The notes beneath the pieces were generated by a model. That model had not been told where the DNA came from. It ran no database searches and saw only the letters and a program-made list of their open reading frames with translations. Made by a program: the position numbers and the translations under genes. From Porticoccaceae bacterium (GTDB lineage Bacteria > Pseudomonadota > Gammaproteobacteria > Pseudomonadales > Porticoccaceae): 6,883 nt of DNA. Positions 5,790 through 6,883 of the stretch are shown piece after piece. Positions within the stretch are counted from its first letter, which is position 1, and every line of letters begins with the position of its first letter. The stretch covers positions 1-6,883 of the forward strand of contig JAUUYV010000094.1 in the NCBI GenBank assembly GCA_030590275.1, written 5' to 3'.

Positions 5790-6883
5790 ATGTTGGCCTG
5801 TGTTACCCGAAAATACTGGCTTGCCCTGATTATATTAGTTAGCGGTTGTACTGCTGTTGGCGCCATCCAGTTTCAGGACCGCTACGGGCCGCTTAAACCG
5901 CGACAACGTGCCGTTGATGTATTGCCACCCGATGCTATTGATTATTGGAGCGAAGTAAAACCCATTATCGAAAAGCGCTGTGTCGTATGTCATGGTTGTT
6001 ACGATGCACCCTGCCAGTTAAAGATGAGTTCAATAGAGGGTATTGAGCGTGGTGCGACTAAAGACAAGGTTTACGCAAAGCGTCTTAACGCAGCGCCGCC
6101 CACACGCCTTTTTGAAGATGCACATTCGGTTGATGAGTGGCGAGAGAAAGATTTTTATCCGGTGCTTAATGAGCGTGCCGATACTCTAGGTGTAAATCGA
6201 AAGGCCGGAGTGATGTACCGCATGCTCGAGCTAAAAGAGCAGAACCCTTTGCCGGATGTGAAGCGATTGCCAGACAGCTTTAATCTGTCGCTGAATCGCG
6301 AGCAGTTCTGTGCCAGGGACGACACCTTTGATGAGTTTGCCAATAAACATCCTTTATGGGGTATGCCCTATGCCTTGCCCGGGCTGCCGGAAGCAGAGCA
6401 AGAGGTTCTCATGCGCTGGATCGACGAGGGTGCGCTGTATAAGGTTCGATCGCCACTGTTACCAGAATATTTTGAACGCATTAAGCGTTGGGAAGCATTT
6501 CTTAATGGTGGTTCACTAAAAGAGCAGCTGGTCGCTCGCTATCTTTTCGAACACCTGTATTTCGCCCACTTGTATTTCCCGGACCTGGATAGCCGCAAGT
6601 TTTTTACCGTGGTACGTTCAGCTACACCGCCGGGAGAGCCTGTTCAGTTAATTGCTACTCGCCGCCCCTACGATGATCCGGGAGTCGAGCGTGTGTATTA
6701 CCGAATTCAGCCAGTCCTGAGTACCATTGTGGCAAAAACACACCTGCCGTACCGGCTCGATGAGCAGCGTATGCGCCGCTGGCAATCTCTATTTGTTGAC
6801 GAACCCTATGAGGTAAGTCAGTTGCCATCCTATGAGGCGGAGTACGCATCTAATCCATTTGTTACTTTCGATGAGATGCCGAC
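5790..6883 (+). CDS. cti: Fatty acid cis/trans isomerase (c-type cytochrome), 5' part
   Basis: The frame runs from ATG 5790 to the right edge: 364 residues, about half of the usual 760 or so. Cti works in the periplasm on membrane phospholipids, turning cis-unsaturated acyl chains into trans without moving the double bond, which stiffens the membrane under solvent or heat stress. The export signal (1-20) ends in VSGC, a good lipobox with Cys20; so the protein may be membrane-anchored, although P. putida Cti is usually described as soluble periplasmic. The haem c motif CVVCH is at 64-68, inside the family signature CVVCHGCYDAPCQL (64-77) with extra Cys70 and Cys75. Further Cti stretches are EGIERGATKDKVY (83-95), PPTRLFEDAHSVDEWREKDF (103-122), NERADTLGVNRKAGVMYRML (127-146) and KHPLWGMPYALPGL (186-199). 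GGGAG (5781-5785) lies four bases before the ATG. Haem attachment needs the Ccm system, not seen here. It is divergent from the META lipoprotein. Confidence 0.95.
   Translation, partial: MLACVTRKYWLALIILVSGCTAVGAIQFQDRYGPLKPRQRAVDVLPPDAIDYWSEVKPIIEKRCVVCHGCYDAPCQLKMSSIEGIERGATKDKVYAKRLNAAPPTRLFEDAHSVDEWREKDFYPVLNERADTLGVNRKAGVMYRMLELKEQNPLPDVKRLPDSFNLSLNREQFCARDDTFDEFANKHPLWGMPYALPGLPEAEQEVLMRWIDEGALYKVRSPLLPEYFERIKRWEAFLNGGSLKEQLVARYLFEHLYFAHLYFPDLDSRKFFTVVRSATPPGEPVQLIATRRPYDDPGVERVYYRIQPVLSTIVAKTHLPYRLDEQRMRRWQSLFVDEPYEVSQLPSYEAEYASNPFVTFDEMP

Noticed and set aside
1..6883. tRNA, rRNA, CRISPR, transposon, toxin-antitoxin or phage-defence genes
   Set aside because: Both strands were read and no cloverleaf, regular repeat-spacer array, terminal inverted repeats or recognisable defence domain was seen; all sizeable open regions belong to conserved housekeeping or envelope genes.

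Overview
The window looks like an ordinary chromosomal segment from a gammaproteobacterium. The evidence is a YaiL/DUF2058 protein, a DeaD/CsdA helicase with a DbpA-type RNA-binding domain, an AqpZ aquaporin very close to the E. coli protein, and a haem-containing fatty acid cis/trans isomerase (Cti) of the kind known from Pseudomonas and Vibrio. The moderate base composition and this gene mix would suit a marine or environmental member, but the genus is a guess. I see no transposase, integrase, phage gene, tRNA, rRNA, CRISPR array or other sign of a mobile region.

Layout. Five genes lie on the minus strand and one on the plus strand. From the left: the 5' part of a DUF2058 gene (1-473, running off the left edge); a 187-bp gap with a candidate promoter for it; deaD (661-2676); a 256-bp gap with a perfect TATAAT box and a deaD leader that resembles the 3' end of 16S rRNA; a crotonase-family gene with a GTG start (2933-3778); aqpZ (3825-4520), 46 bp upstream of the crotonase and possibly co-transcribed with it; a lipoprotein with a C-terminal META domain and a TTG start (4669-5646); a 143-bp divergent promoter region; and the 5' half of cti on the plus strand (5790 to the right edge). 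Both edge genes, DUF2058 and cti, are incomplete here. No gene-free stretch exceeds 300 bp.

How the genes relate. There is no single pathway. DeaD acts on structured RNA, notably in ribosome assembly and cold growth. AqpZ and Cti both act at the envelope (water flux; membrane fluidity in the periplasm), and the META lipoprotein is probably outer-membrane. A loose envelope and temperature-stress theme can be suggested, but separate promoters argue against one operon.

Novelty. I did not find a convincing undescribed system. The points most worth checking are the anti-Shine-Dalgarno-like deaD leader, a crotonase lacking both classical catalytic glutamates, the deaD lysine-rich tail, the hexanucleotide repeat in the lipoprotein, and the lipobox on Cti.
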